From Bacteroidota bacterium (lineage in GTDB: Bacteria > Bacteroidota > Ignavibacteria > Tepidaquicellales > Tepidaquicellaceae), in contig JAFDZR010000017.1 in the NCBI GenBank assembly GCA_018266875.1, forward strand, positions 44,942-86,715: 41,774 nt of DNA. Direction: 5' to 3'. Position 1 is the stretch's first letter; each line of letters opens with the position of its first letter. The translations under genes and the position numbers were made by a program. Under the pieces are notes generated by a model. That model did not search any database. It was given only the letters and a program-made list of their open reading frames with translations, and had not been told where the DNA came from. This document shows, in pieces, positions 25,454 through 34,483 of this stretch.

Positions 25454-25849
25454 ATGATAAAAAAATCAGTTAAAATTTTAATATTGTTGGTTATTTTCTT
25501 GTACGGCGTTAATTATAATGCTGAAGCAAATAACAATAACGGAAATACCGGGAAAGCCGGTTCAAAAAATACTTCCGGAATTTCTGATGATTACAGACTT
25601 TATCAAAATTTTCCAAACCCTTTCAATCCTGCAACAATAATCAACTACAAAATTAACCAAAGCGGATTTGTATCTTTAAATGTTTATAACCTGGTTGGTC
25701 AGGTTGTGAAAACACTTGTATCCGAATATAAAGAAGCCGGCACTTACAGCACTCAGTTTGATGCTTCTGAACTATCTGCCGGAGTTTATTTGTATAAGTT
25801 ACAGGTTAACAATTTTACATCCGTAAAAAGAATGACTTTAATTAAGTAA
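25454..25849 (+). CDS. Minimal secreted protein: signal peptide plus T9SS sorting domain
   Basis: The 131-residue protein has a signal peptide (about residues 1-25, ending 'NAEA'), a short Asn/Gly/Lys-rich linker of about 20 residues, and then only a C-terminal T9SS type A sorting domain ('LYQNFPNPFNPATIINYKI', 'GVYLYKLQVNNFTSVKRMTL'). These domains are normally attached to a much larger cargo and are removed or used for surface anchoring. Here no cargo remains. I chose the ATG at 25454; a TTG at 25442 is also in frame. It precedes another T9SS protein by 33 bases. Confidence 0.85.
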   Translation: MIKKSVKILILLVIFLYGVNYNAEANNNNGNTGKAGSKNTSGISDDYRLYQNFPNPFNPATIINYKINQSGFVSLNVYNLVGQVVKTLVSEYKEAGTYSTQFDASELSAGVYLYKLQVNNFTSVKRMTLIK

Positions 25850-25882
25850 TTCTGATCCAATTTATTTTCATTTTATTCACCA

Positions 25883-26779
25883 ATGCATAAATTCAGGATA
25901 ATTTTTTCAATAGCCTTTTTAATTCTATTGAATAATATTTCATTTTCGCAGGGAATCATTATCGATGATTTTTCAAAAAAAGCAATGCCTGGCTGGATAT
26001 GGGGAGGTGTTGAAATGAAATATTCCCATGAAGAAGACAACAAGGAAAACGGATTTGCCGAAATTTTTTCCAAGGATAAAGTTAAGGCTAACAGCTACAT
26101 AGGAAAAATATTCCTTCAGAAAGCTCATACCTTTACTGTTGGGAATTTTGTAAATGCAATGCTCAAAGGCGTTAACAATGATGTTTATGTAAAGGTGCAG
26201 CTGGTTTATGATGTAGACAATAACAGCACTTACAATGAAGATCAGGACTTAATGCTCGAGTCAAAGGAGATCTCAATGAATTTTGACGGATGGAAAGAAA
26301 TCAAAGTAAAACTTGATCAGGATAACTTTTCTATCAAATCAAAATTTAATGATAATTTTGAAGTTACAGAAGATAATGTTTTAGGAATTCAGTTTGAATT
26401 TACTTCAGGAAAAAATTACAAAGAAGCAAATTTTGAATCAGGTATTGCTCTGATCTCGGAAATTCCAAATAAAGAATCTTCATACGATTCTGATAATTCC
26501 ATTTCAACAAGCAGGGAATCCTATTTCGATATTAAAAATGATCCAAATCCATTTAAAACATCCACGAAAATTACTTACATACTTCCAAATCCTACAAACG
26601 TAAATCTGACAGTGTATGACAGACTTGGTAAAGAAGTAATAAACCTTGTAAATGAAGACCAGACGGCAGGTGAACATTCAGTGGATTTCAATTCCGGGGA
26701 TTATCCAAGCGGAATTTATTTCTACAGAATCAAAACACCTGAAAAAACAGAAGTTCGAAAAATGCTGCTTACTCGTTAA
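25883..26779 (+). CDS. Secreted T9SS cargo protein with beta-sandwich-like domain
   Basis: The 298-residue product has a signal peptide (about residues 1-22, 'FLILLNNISFSQ'), an N-terminal domain rich in beta strands (about 23-195, opening 'GIIIDDFSKKAMPGW'), reminiscent of carbohydrate-binding-type sandwiches though not assigned, and a C-terminal T9SS sorting domain ('NDPNPFKTSTKITYIL', 'GIYFYRIKTPEKTEVRKML'). The 'NPFK' in place of 'NPFN' is a mild variant. It is presumably surface-exposed or released. It ends 6 bases from the convergent propeller lipoprotein, with no terminator. Confidence 0.83.
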   Translation: MHKFRIIFSIAFLILLNNISFSQGIIIDDFSKKAMPGWIWGGVEMKYSHEEDNKENGFAEIFSKDKVKANSYIGKIFLQKAHTFTVGNFVNAMLKGVNNDVYVKVQLVYDVDNNSTYNEDQDLMLESKEISMNFDGWKEIKVKLDQDNFSIKSKFNDNFEVTEDNVLGIQFEFTSGKNYKEANFESGIALISEIPNKESSYDSDNSISTSRESYFDIKNDPNPFKTSTKITYILPNPTNVNLTVYDRLGKEVINLVNEDQTAGEHSVDFNSGDYPSGIYFYRIKTPEKTEVRKMLLTR

Positions 26780-26785
26780 ATTTCC

Positions 26786-28285
26786 TTATCTTACCACTGC
26801 TATTCCAGCAGGAAATGATGCCATTTCAATTCTATCGCTCAGTAGTGAAAAATCCGATACTCGGATAACTCTGGATACTCCTAATTTGGTACTGCCAACA
26901 GTGGGATGATGCCCGTCAAATCCTGACTGTGTCTCGCATGATATTATTGCGTACTGACCATCCGGAGTAAAATCAACTCCGTGAGGCTGTATCCCGACGC
27001 CTGATATCGTTGTTACAACAGTTTGCGTAAGCGTATTTATGACCGATACTGTATTATTGTTCCTGTTGCAGGTAAAAAGATAATTGCCATCAGAAGTCAG
27101 TTTCATGAGCAGCGGATATGCTCCGGTTCCTAGCGGGATCTGTGTTACCATGGATAGGTCGTCTGTTCTGTAAACTCTTACCTGATTTGCTCCTCTGCAT
27201 GAAACATATATTAAAGATTCATCCTGTGAGAGAATTATCTGATAAGGTTTGAAATTTCCGGTTCCCTGTCCGTTTGGAGGAACAGAAGGATCAATCGGTT
27301 CTTTAATAACTGTAGAATCTGAATTAATAAATGAAGCGGTATTAATTTTAAATATGTACTCCCCTACTTCAGAAGAAACGAACAGTCTGCTGCCGTCATT
27401 TGTCAAAGCCATTCCGTGCGGAGCCGTCATTTTCTGATCCTGAAATATTCCTGTAACCTGCATTGGAGAAGAAGTACTGAATTTTCTTATGTTTCTTTCA
27501 GTTCCTGAAGCGTCAAAATTTGTGACATAACCTGTTGCACCGTCGGGCGATATAACTATATGAGCAGGGTTTAAACCTACCTGCAGTCTGTCTGTTCTGC
27601 TGAAAGGATAATCCAGATTTACGTCATACTTCTCAATATAACCTTCCTGGATTAAAGATATATAAAAGAAATTCTGATCCGGACTTAATACTACATAGTG
27701 AGGGGCATCCAGTTGATTTGAACCTCCGACAGGTATGAGCCTCAATACTCTTCTGGTATCAGTCTGTAATACAGCCACGAGATCTGATGCCTGGTTGGTA
27801 ATGAAAGTTTTATCTGTCCTTGGGACATTTGTGAAAGCTGCCTGACCGTCAGCATTTTTAGCTCCGGCATTAATCCAGTTATTCAGGGTGTTAACTTTCT
27901 GAGCATCAATTTTGTGATATTCAGGGAATGAAACAGTAGTAACCGGTGCAAACAAAGTATCATTATTTACAACAGCTATGAGATGGGACCAGAATCCGTT
28001 GTAAGGGATAATCATGGTTCCGTTGTCAGAACCGTTCATGGCTTTCTGCCAGTCCACAAGATTAAAACCGCTAGCTGAATTTTCATTTGAATGACAAGAA
28101 GGTGTATTACAGGACAGATTGTTGGCTGTATACGGAGTACTGAATATTGCTTCAATTTCCGGCGGGAATTTTACAATATCGGTGTTGTTATTTACAAAAT
28201 CCTGTTCACATGAATTAAAACAAATTGCAGCGGCTCCGATCAGAAATAAACTGATGCTCTTTATCAAGTTTCTGTAATTATTCAT
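26786..28285 (-). CDS. Lipoprotein with CX4CH haem-type domain and YVTN beta-propeller
   Basis: The 499-residue lipoprotein has a signal peptide with lipobox-like 'CFNSC' (lipid cysteine Cys26), a small domain at about residues 45-150, and a C-terminal beta-propeller of YVTN-type repeats (about 165-499: 'VVLSPDQNFFYISL', 'IVISPDGATGYVTNFD', 'LTSDGNYLFTCNRNNNTVSVIN'). The small domain looks like the planctomycete-type cytochrome c fold: Cys59-x4-Cys64-His65 ('CNTPSCH') followed by 'LNNWINAGAKN'. The spacing is CX4CH, not CxxCH, and the usual distal 'MPP' methionine is missing. Haem binding is thus likely but unproven. Its ATG overlaps the thioesterase gene by 8 bases. Confidence 0.8.
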   Translation of the reverse strand: MNNYRNLIKSISLFLIGAAAICFNSCEQDFVNNNTDIVKFPPEIEAIFSTPYTANNLSCNTPSCHSNENSASGFNLVDWQKAMNGSDNGTMIIPYNGFWSHLIAVVNNDTLFAPVTTVSFPEYHKIDAQKVNTLNNWINAGAKNADGQAAFTNVPRTDKTFITNQASDLVAVLQTDTRRVLRLIPVGGSNQLDAPHYVVLSPDQNFFYISLIQEGYIEKYDVNLDYPFSRTDRLQVGLNPAHIVISPDGATGYVTNFDASGTERNIRKFSTSSPMQVTGIFQDQKMTAPHGMALTNDGSRLFVSSEVGEYIFKINTASFINSDSTVIKEPIDPSVPPNGQGTGNFKPYQIILSQDESLIYVSCRGANQVRVYRTDDLSMVTQIPLGTGAYPLLMKLTSDGNYLFTCNRNNNTVSVINTLTQTVVTTISGVGIQPHGVDFTPDGQYAIISCETQSGFDGHHPTVGSTKLGVSRVIRVSDFSLLSDRIEMASFPAGIAVVR

Positions 28286-28727
28286 TTGATAATATTTTTA
28301 ATTTAATTTCGAAAGTTGTTATCTCTTCAATAAATTTTTTACTTATTGGTGAGGGTAGATTATTTTCATCAAGATTGACAAGTATACCTTTGGCTTTTGA
28401 GATTATTTCAGTACTGTTTTCTTTTGTGATAATTTGTTCGAAGCAGAAACTGGATTTTTTTATCCATGAAACAGCTGTATAAACTTTAAGCAGATCATCG
28501 AGAAATGCAAAAGAAAGATAATCAATTTCGTTTCTTACCACTACAACCTTAAGACCGTCATCAAAAATTCCTTCTCTGTTGATATTGTGACCGAAATTTC
28601 TCCTGTACTCAACTCTTCCGGTTTCATAATATTTCAGATAATTCATATTATGAACAATCCCCTGTGAGTCAACATCGTAAGTTCTGACTCTCACATCAGT
28701 TATATGCTTAAAATCTTTTATGTCCAA
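28278..28727 (-). CDS. Acyl-CoA thioesterase of the 4HBT (YbgC-like) family
   Basis: The 149-residue hot-dog-fold protein has the diagnostic 'VRVRTYDVDSQGIVHNMNYLKYYETGR', in which the second Asp is the likely catalytic residue, as in YbgC and 4-hydroxybenzoyl-CoA thioesterase. It hydrolyses acyl-CoA in the cytoplasm; chain preference is unknown. The start is TTG (28727), since no ATG precedes the family motif. It overlaps the downstream propeller lipoprotein by 8 bases, so the two are translated together, although their roles are unrelated at first sight. Its start is 98 bases from the divergent arginase ATG. Confidence 0.85.
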   Translation of the reverse strand: MDIKDFKHITDVRVRTYDVDSQGIVHNMNYLKYYETGRVEYRRNFGHNINREGIFDDGLKVVVVRNEIDYLSFAFLDDLLKVYTAVSWIKKSSFCFEQIITKENSTEIISKAKGILVNLDENNLPSPISKKFIEEITTFEIKLKILSNE

Positions 28728-28814
28728 TTCAGTTTGAATAAAGTAAAAAAATATTTTAATATTTGATATTCAATAGTATTTATTATCTTACTTAATTATT
28801 TGTCTTCTTATGAT

Positions 28815-28822
28815 TATATTTG
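28815..28822 (+). promoter_or_regulatory. Possible -7 box (TAnnTTTG type) of the arginase gene
   Basis: The bases TATATTTG match the Bacteroidota -7 consensus and end three bases before the chosen ATG at 28826, as in hisS. This would give a leaderless or near-leaderless transcript. No well-placed -33 element is visible. Confidence 0.3.
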
Positions 28823-28825
28823 CCA

Positions 28826-29764
28826 ATGATAAACAATAAAAAAATAGTCAACAAAAAAATAGCGCTTATAGGTTTTCCCATGGATCTTGGCGCTGACAGA
28901 AGAGGTGTAGACATGGGACCTTCAGCAATCCGGTATGAGAATCTGGAGGAAAAACTTGAAAAAATCGGTTACAAAGTAACTGATTTCGGTGACATAGATA
29001 TTAATATTTCTGAAACACAGAAGATCAAAAATTCAAGTTTAAAGTATCTCCCCGAAATCACAAAAACCTCCAGGATACTTTCAAACAAAATCGAGAAGCT
29101 GCTTGAAAAAAAGTATTTTACTCTTATACTCGGCGGAGACCACTCAACAGCAATCGGCTCCATTGCAGGAATATCAAGCTACTGCAGAAAAAGGAATAAA
29201 ACTCTCGGAGTAATATGGATTGATGCGCATGCAGATATGAACACCGAAAAAACCACCCCTTCCGGCAATATACACGGAATGCCGCTGGCGATCTCACTGG
29301 GCATAGGTGAAAAAAGCCTGACGAATCTTAACGGATTTTCCCCAAAATTAAAGAAAGAAAATGTAGCCCTTATAGGTCTGCGTGATGTGGATTACCTTGA
29401 AGCTGAAACAGTAAAAAAATTGAAACTGAATGTCTATACAATGACCGATATAGATAAGATGGGAATTCACAGAATCATAGCAAAAGTGCTGAATGATTTT
29501 AAGAACAGAGTAGATCACATTCATATCAGCTTTGATATGGACGGTATAGATCCGGATTTTGCCCAGGGTGTCGGTACGCCGGTTCCCGGAGGTCTTACCT
29601 ACAGAGAATCACAACTCTTAATGGAAATGGTTGCAGACTGCGGTTGCATGAATTCACTTGAAATTCTGGAGGTCAATCCGATCCTTGATTCAAAGAATAA
29701 AACTGCTTTTCTTGCAACAGAATTGATATTATCAGCTCTTGGAAAATCTACACTATATGACTGA
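28826..29764 (+). CDS. rocF: Arginase
   Basis: Arginase hydrolyses arginine to ornithine and urea with a binuclear manganese centre. The 312-residue product has all the metal ligands: His106 ('GGDHS'), Asp133, His135 and Asp137 ('DAHAD'), and Asp237 and Asp239 ('SFDMDGIDP'). It also has the 'GTPVPGGLTYRE' loop of true arginases and the early 'GFPMDLGADRRGVDMGPSAIR'. The ATG at 28826 is preferred to TTG at 28820. No ornithine or urea enzyme is adjacent. It converges on valS with 4 bases between stop codons. Confidence 0.93.
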   Translation: MINNKKIVNKKIALIGFPMDLGADRRGVDMGPSAIRYENLEEKLEKIGYKVTDFGDIDINISETQKIKNSSLKYLPEITKTSRILSNKIEKLLEKKYFTLILGGDHSTAIGSIAGISSYCRKRNKTLGVIWIDAHADMNTEKTTPSGNIHGMPLAISLGIGEKSLTNLNGFSPKLKKENVALIGLRDVDYLEAETVKKLKLNVYTMTDIDKMGIHRIIAKVLNDFKNRVDHIHISFDMDGIDPDFAQGVGTPVPGGLTYRESQLLMEMVADCGCMNSLEILEVNPILDSKNKTAFLATELILSALGKSTLYD

Positions 29765-29768
29765 TATT

Positions 29769-32414
29769 TTAATCCGAAACCAGTTTTCTGAGCTTAGTTA
29801 ATTTGTCAGTAGCTTCTGATTGTTTTTTTCTTTCGGAATCGATTATTTCTGAGGAAGCTTTACTGAGGAAATTTTCATTGGCTAATTTTTTGTTAAGACC
29901 ACCCAGATAATTTTCGAGATTTGCAATTTCCTTATTGATCTTTTCTTTATTTGCCGAAAGGTCTTCTATTTCATCAGCAGGAAGATAAATTTCAAAATTA
30001 TTTATTACTGTGTTCAGATAATTTTTATCCTTTTCCGTGCTTAATTCCGCTTTAAGTTCTTCCAGGTTACAAAGCTTAACGATATAGGAACTGAATTCCG
30101 CAAGCAATTCACCTGCCTTTTTATTACCGGGCTTTATAAATGCTTTGAGCTTTGTGGAAGCCGGAATACCATTTGTAGCTTTCATGTTTCTTATTGAAAC
30201 CACTATTTCTTTTATATCTTCAAAATTTCTTTCCCGCTCCGGACTGATCCTGTCTTTTGAATACTCTGAAATCATTTCAAGAGAAATGCTTTTATTTTCT
30301 CTTCCCCCGCCTGTGATATGCCATAATTCTTCAGTTACATAGGGAATTACAGGATGCAGAATTTTGAGTATACTGTCGAAATACTGAACGGCTTTTTCAA
30401 TAATCTGTTTTGCGTGCTCCGGATTTTCATTCAGCTTGATTTTAAGAAGTTCGATGTACCAGTCGCAGAAATCACTCCAGACAAAATTATAGAGAGTCTT
30501 TGTATATTCATTGATCCTGTATTCAGATAAAAATCTTTCAGCATTCATCAAAGTTGTATTGAATCTGCTTTCCATCCATATATCTGTTATATCTTCCTTA
30601 TATTCCTTTATCCCGCCTTTATCATCAGTTTCACATTTCTCCCTTGTCATCATTAAAAATCTTCCTGCATTCCATAGTTTTGTTATGAAATTTCTTCCGA
30701 TCTGAGTCTTTTCCTCATCAAACAAAACATCATTACCCAGGGGAGCAAGATAAACAATGGTGAATCTTAATGCATCAGTTCCGTATTTTTCCATCAACTC
30801 AACAGCATCAGAATAATTACCAAGCGTCTTTGACATTTTCACTCCCTTTCCGTCTCTGATAGTTGAATGAAAATAAACATCCCTGAATGGAATCTTATTT
30901 GTATATTCCATTCCGGCCATTATCATCCTGGCAACCCAGAGAAAAATAATCTCAGGTCCAGTTGAAAGGAAATCTGTAGGATAATAATAATTCAGATTTA
31001 CATTATCCTTGTCTGATTCATCATTGGACCAGCCGAAAACACTCAGCGGCCACAGCCATGAGGAAAACCATGTGTCAAGTACATCTTCGTCCTGTTTCCA
31101 GTTTTCAATGTCTTCAGGTGCTTCTACACCGCAGTAGATCTCGCCGGTTTCATTATGATACCAGATTGGGATCTGATGTCCCCACCAGAGCTGTCTGGAT
31201 ATACACCAGTCGCGGATGTTTTCCATCCAGTGATAATATACTTTTGTATATCTCTCGGGATAGAATTTTATTTCTCCGTTCCTGACAACTTCAATAGCCG
31301 GCTGAGCAAGTTTCTTCATTGAAACAAACCATTGTTCAGAAAGATAAGGTTCTATAACCGCCTTAGTTCTGTCTGAAAATGCGACACTGTGTGTATAGTC
31401 CTCTATTTTTTCCAGCAGATCAAGTTCCTCCAGTTTTTTTACAATTGCTTTTCTCGCTTTATGAATCTCCATTCCGGAAAATTCCCCTGTCAGATCATTA
31501 AGCCTGGAATCCTTACTGAGCACAACTACAGACTCAAGTCCGTGACGCTGACCGATCTCAAAATCGTTTATGTCATGAGCCGGCGTTATCTTTAATGCGC
31601 CTGTACCAAACTCCATATCAACATAATCATCATATATTAAAGGTATTTTTTTGTTTAGGAGAGGCAATATAACATTCTTATTTTTAAAGCCTTTATATCT
31701 TTTATCATCAGGATTTACTGCAACAGCTGTATCTCCGAACATAGTCTCAGGCCGTGTAGTTGCAATTACAATATATTCATCTGAATTTTCAATTTTATAT
31801 CTTATATAATATAGTTTTTCATTTCTTTCTTCATAAAAGACTTCATCATCGCTTACAGCTGTCTGAGATGCAGGATCCCAGTTTACAATCCTGTTCCCGC
31901 GGTAAATTAGTCCTTTTTTATAGAGGTCAACAAATACTTTTCTTACATTCAGCGAAAGGCCTTCATCAAAAGTAAATCTTTCTTTGGACCAGTCAACCGA
32001 TGCGCCAAGTTTTCTCAACTGTTTTAAAATTACTCCGCCGTTTTTTTCTTTCCATTCCCAAACTACTTTTACAAATTCTTCTCTTCCAAGGTCATATTTA
32101 GTTTTACCTTCTTTTGCAAGCTCTTTTTCAACCATTACCTGCGTTGCAATTCCAGCGTGATCCATACCCGGAACCCAGCAGACTTCAAATCCCTGCATTC
32201 TTTTCCATCTGCAGTAAATGTCCTGAATTGTATTGTTAAACATGTGTCCGAAATGAAGAATGCCCGTCACATTTGGAGGCGGAATTACGATTGAATATTT
32301 TTTCTTATCAGGATTGGGAGTTGAAAAATAGATCTTGTTTCCTTCCCAGAAGTCCTGCCATTTTTTTTCAGATTCCGGGTAGTTGAAATTCTTTGGTATT
32401 TCGCTGCTGTTCAC
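29769..32414 (-). CDS. valS: Valyl-tRNA synthetase
   Basis: ValS is a class I enzyme charging tRNA-Val, with editing of threonine. The 881-residue protein has the HIGH-type motif 'HFGH' (His54-His57), the editing (CP1) domain, the KMSKS-type motif at Lys526-Met-Ser-Lys529 ('GVKMSKTLGNYSD'), 'WFSSWLWPLSVFGW', and a C-terminal coiled coil after about residue 810. The start is GTG at 32414, overlapping the stop of the ParA-like gene by 4 bases. It is the last gene of the corC-to-valS run. Confidence 0.96.
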   Translation of the reverse strand: MNSSEIPKNFNYPESEKKWQDFWEGNKIYFSTPNPDKKKYSIVIPPPNVTGILHFGHMFNNTIQDIYCRWKRMQGFEVCWVPGMDHAGIATQVMVEKELAKEGKTKYDLGREEFVKVVWEWKEKNGGVILKQLRKLGASVDWSKERFTFDEGLSLNVRKVFVDLYKKGLIYRGNRIVNWDPASQTAVSDDEVFYEERNEKLYYIRYKIENSDEYIVIATTRPETMFGDTAVAVNPDDKRYKGFKNKNVILPLLNKKIPLIYDDYVDMEFGTGALKITPAHDINDFEIGQRHGLESVVVLSKDSRLNDLTGEFSGMEIHKARKAIVKKLEELDLLEKIEDYTHSVAFSDRTKAVIEPYLSEQWFVSMKKLAQPAIEVVRNGEIKFYPERYTKVYYHWMENIRDWCISRQLWWGHQIPIWYHNETGEIYCGVEAPEDIENWKQDEDVLDTWFSSWLWPLSVFGWSNDESDKDNVNLNYYYPTDFLSTGPEIIFLWVARMIMAGMEYTNKIPFRDVYFHSTIRDGKGVKMSKTLGNYSDAVELMEKYGTDALRFTIVYLAPLGNDVLFDEEKTQIGRNFITKLWNAGRFLMMTREKCETDDKGGIKEYKEDITDIWMESRFNTTLMNAERFLSEYRINEYTKTLYNFVWSDFCDWYIELLKIKLNENPEHAKQIIEKAVQYFDSILKILHPVIPYVTEELWHITGGGRENKSISLEMISEYSKDRISPERERNFEDIKEIVVSIRNMKATNGIPASTKLKAFIKPGNKKAGELLAEFSSYIVKLCNLEELKAELSTEKDKNYLNTVINNFEIYLPADEIEDLSANKEKINKEIANLENYLGGLNKKLANENFLSKASSEIIDSERKKQSEATDKLTKLRKLVSD

Positions 32415-33199
32415 GATATTGATTTTTCCTCCATGATTTTATTTTTTTCTATAATCTCACTCGCAAGATTTAAATAAGCAACGGCTCCTTCTGAATCCAG
32501 TTTGTAGAGGCATAATGGTTTCCCGTAAAAGGTTGCTTCATTCAGTAAATTTGTATTTGGAATTACAGTGTCGAGCAAATAATTACTGTACTTCATCTTT
32601 AATTCTCTCTCGGATATTTTTGTTACCTTAGAATCCTTTTCATACATTGTCAGGATAATTCCCTCGATTTTCAGATTAGGATTCGACACTTCTTTCAGCC
32701 AGTTGTAATATGAAAAAAGCCTGTCGACTGCTTCAAGCGAAAAATGTCCCGACTTTATTGGGATAAGAATGGAATCCGACGCTACGAGCGCATTTGTGGA
32801 AACTCCTTTAAGCGAAGGCGGACAGTCCAGAATTATGAAATCATAAAATCCTTCTATATCCTTAAGGGCATTTTTAATAACAAGCCGGTTTTCGAGATTT
32901 TTTAAAAATTTTTCGTGAGCGTTTACATTATAAATATTTGATGGAACGAAATCAAGATACTCCAGATCCGTTCTGTGGATCGCGGATTTTATTGAATGTG
33001 TAAATGCAAATATCTCGGAAAGGCTTGCCTTGATCTTGTCCATTGTAAAACCAAGGGCTATTGCAGAAGCTCCGAAAGGATCAACATCAATTAGCAGAGT
33101 CTTTTTTTCAGCTACAGCAAGAGAGGCAGATAAGTTCACCGCAGTTGTTGTTTTTCCGACTCCCCCTTTGGGAATGCATACTGAAATAATTTTTGTCAT
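32411..33199 (-). CDS. ParA/MinD-family ATPase (orphan)
   Basis: The 262-residue P-loop ATPase has the deviant Walker A 'KGGVGKTTT' (residues 11-19, with signature Lys11), 'LLIDVDPFGASA', and the Walker B 'YDFIILDCPPSLKGVSTNAL'. ParA proteins position DNA or protein complexes using a nucleotide-switched gradient. No parB gene or partner is adjacent, and it is embedded by 4-bp overlaps between pyrC and valS, so chromosome segregation is not implied. It may instead position another cargo; the cargo is unknown. Confidence 0.9.
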   Translation of the reverse strand: MTKIISVCIPKGGVGKTTTAVNLSASLAVAEKKTLLIDVDPFGASAIALGFTMDKIKASLSEIFAFTHSIKSAIHRTDLEYLDFVPSNIYNVNAHEKFLKNLENRLVIKNALKDIEGFYDFIILDCPPSLKGVSTNALVASDSILIPIKSGHFSLEAVDRLFSYYNWLKEVSNPNLKIEGIILTMYEKDSKVTKISERELKMKYSNYLLDTVIPNTNLLNEATFYGKPLCLYKLDSEGAVAYLNLASEIIEKNKIMEEKSIS

Positions 33200-34476
33200 A
33201 ATCTGCTGTAATGGATTTTCCCTTTATTGATAACGCAATATGGTTTACACCGGACTTCAAATCCGTCAAAAGGTGTGTTAACTGATCTTGACATAAATTT
33301 ATTTTTATTGATCTTCCATTTTGTCTTTTCACTCACAACAGTTAAATTCGCTCTTTCGCCTTCCGAAATCCTGACTGCAGGAAGATTTAATATTTTTCTG
33401 GGATTTACTGATAACTTAATGATAAATTCATTAAATGAAATTATATCTGTTTTTACCAGATAGGTATAGGCAAGTCCTATCAGCGTTTCCAGACCGACGA
33501 TTCCAAAAGGAGCCTGATAAAATCCCTGGGTTTTTTCGTATTCTGTATGCGGCGCGTGGTCTGTACATATTACATCAATAGTTCCGTCTCTTAATCCTTC
33601 AAGTATCTGCTCCACATCATCCGAAGTTCTGAGAGGAGGATTCATCTTCGCATTGACATTATATCCCAGACATTCCTTATCGGTAAGGATAAAATGATGC
33701 GGGCAAACTTCCCCGGTAACATTCTGATTATTATTTTTTGCTGCCCGCAGTAGTTCAACGCTTTTACCGCACGAAATATGCTGGATATGATAATGAGAAT
33801 TCTTAACATATTCAGCTATCATGAGATCCCTTGCGATTATAGAAGTTTCGCTGACTGAAGGAATTCCCTTAACTCCCATGACAGTTGAGACAAATCCTTC
33901 ATTCATTACTCCGCCGTTGGAAAGTCTCATTTCCTCGCAGTGCTGAATTACAGGTCTGTTAAGCTGGGCTGAATATTCAAGAACTCTCCTCATAATTTCA
34001 GGATCACTTACCGGACTCCCGTCATCTGTAAAAGCAACAGCGCCTGAATCTGAAAGAGAAATCAGCTGTGACAGTTTTTTTCCCTCTCTTTTATCTGTTG
34101 CACAAGCAGTCACTTCAATATCAGTTATCAGATCTTTGCTTTGGGAAATTATTTCCTTTACCAGCAATGGTGAGTCGATCGGCGGATCCGTATTTGGCAT
34201 ACAAAGAACTCCGGTAACTCCTCCGTTTGCAGCGGACATACTTCCTGTAAAAAGATCTTCTTTGTGTGTCTGTCCCGGATATCGGAAATGTACATGCATG
34301 TCAAAAACTCCGGGAATTGCCGTCTTGCCTTTCAGATCTATTTCTTCAGTTCCTTTGGGGATCCTTCCTTTTGTTCCAATTTTTTCAATAACATCATTAA
34401 CAATAAGCAGGTCTGATACAGTATCTAAATAATCTGCAGGAGAAACCAGTTTTATATTTTTGAGATATAAATTCAA
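33196..34476 (-). CDS. pyrC: Dihydroorotase
   Basis: PyrC cyclises carbamoyl aspartate to dihydroorotate in pyrimidine synthesis. The 426-residue class I enzyme has 'DMHVHFRYPG' (His61, His63, Arg65), 'MPNTDPP', 'HIQHISCGKS', 'GEVCPHHFILTD' and 'DVICTDHAPHTEYEK', so it appears to be an active dihydroorotase rather than the inactive pseudo form. The start is TTG at 34476. It follows pyrB by 7 bases and overlaps the ParA-like gene by 4 bases. Confidence 0.95.
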   Translation of the reverse strand: MNLYLKNIKLVSPADYLDTVSDLLIVNDVIEKIGTKGRIPKGTEEIDLKGKTAIPGVFDMHVHFRYPGQTHKEDLFTGSMSAANGGVTGVLCMPNTDPPIDSPLLVKEIISQSKDLITDIEVTACATDKREGKKLSQLISLSDSGAVAFTDDGSPVSDPEIMRRVLEYSAQLNRPVIQHCEEMRLSNGGVMNEGFVSTVMGVKGIPSVSETSIIARDLMIAEYVKNSHYHIQHISCGKSVELLRAAKNNNQNVTGEVCPHHFILTDKECLGYNVNAKMNPPLRTSDDVEQILEGLRDGTIDVICTDHAPHTEYEKTQGFYQAPFGIVGLETLIGLAYTYLVKTDIISFNEFIIKLSVNPRKILNLPAVRISEGERANLTVVSEKTKWKINKNKFMSRSVNTPFDGFEVRCKPYCVINKGKIHYSRL

Positions 34477-34483
34477 TTTTACT

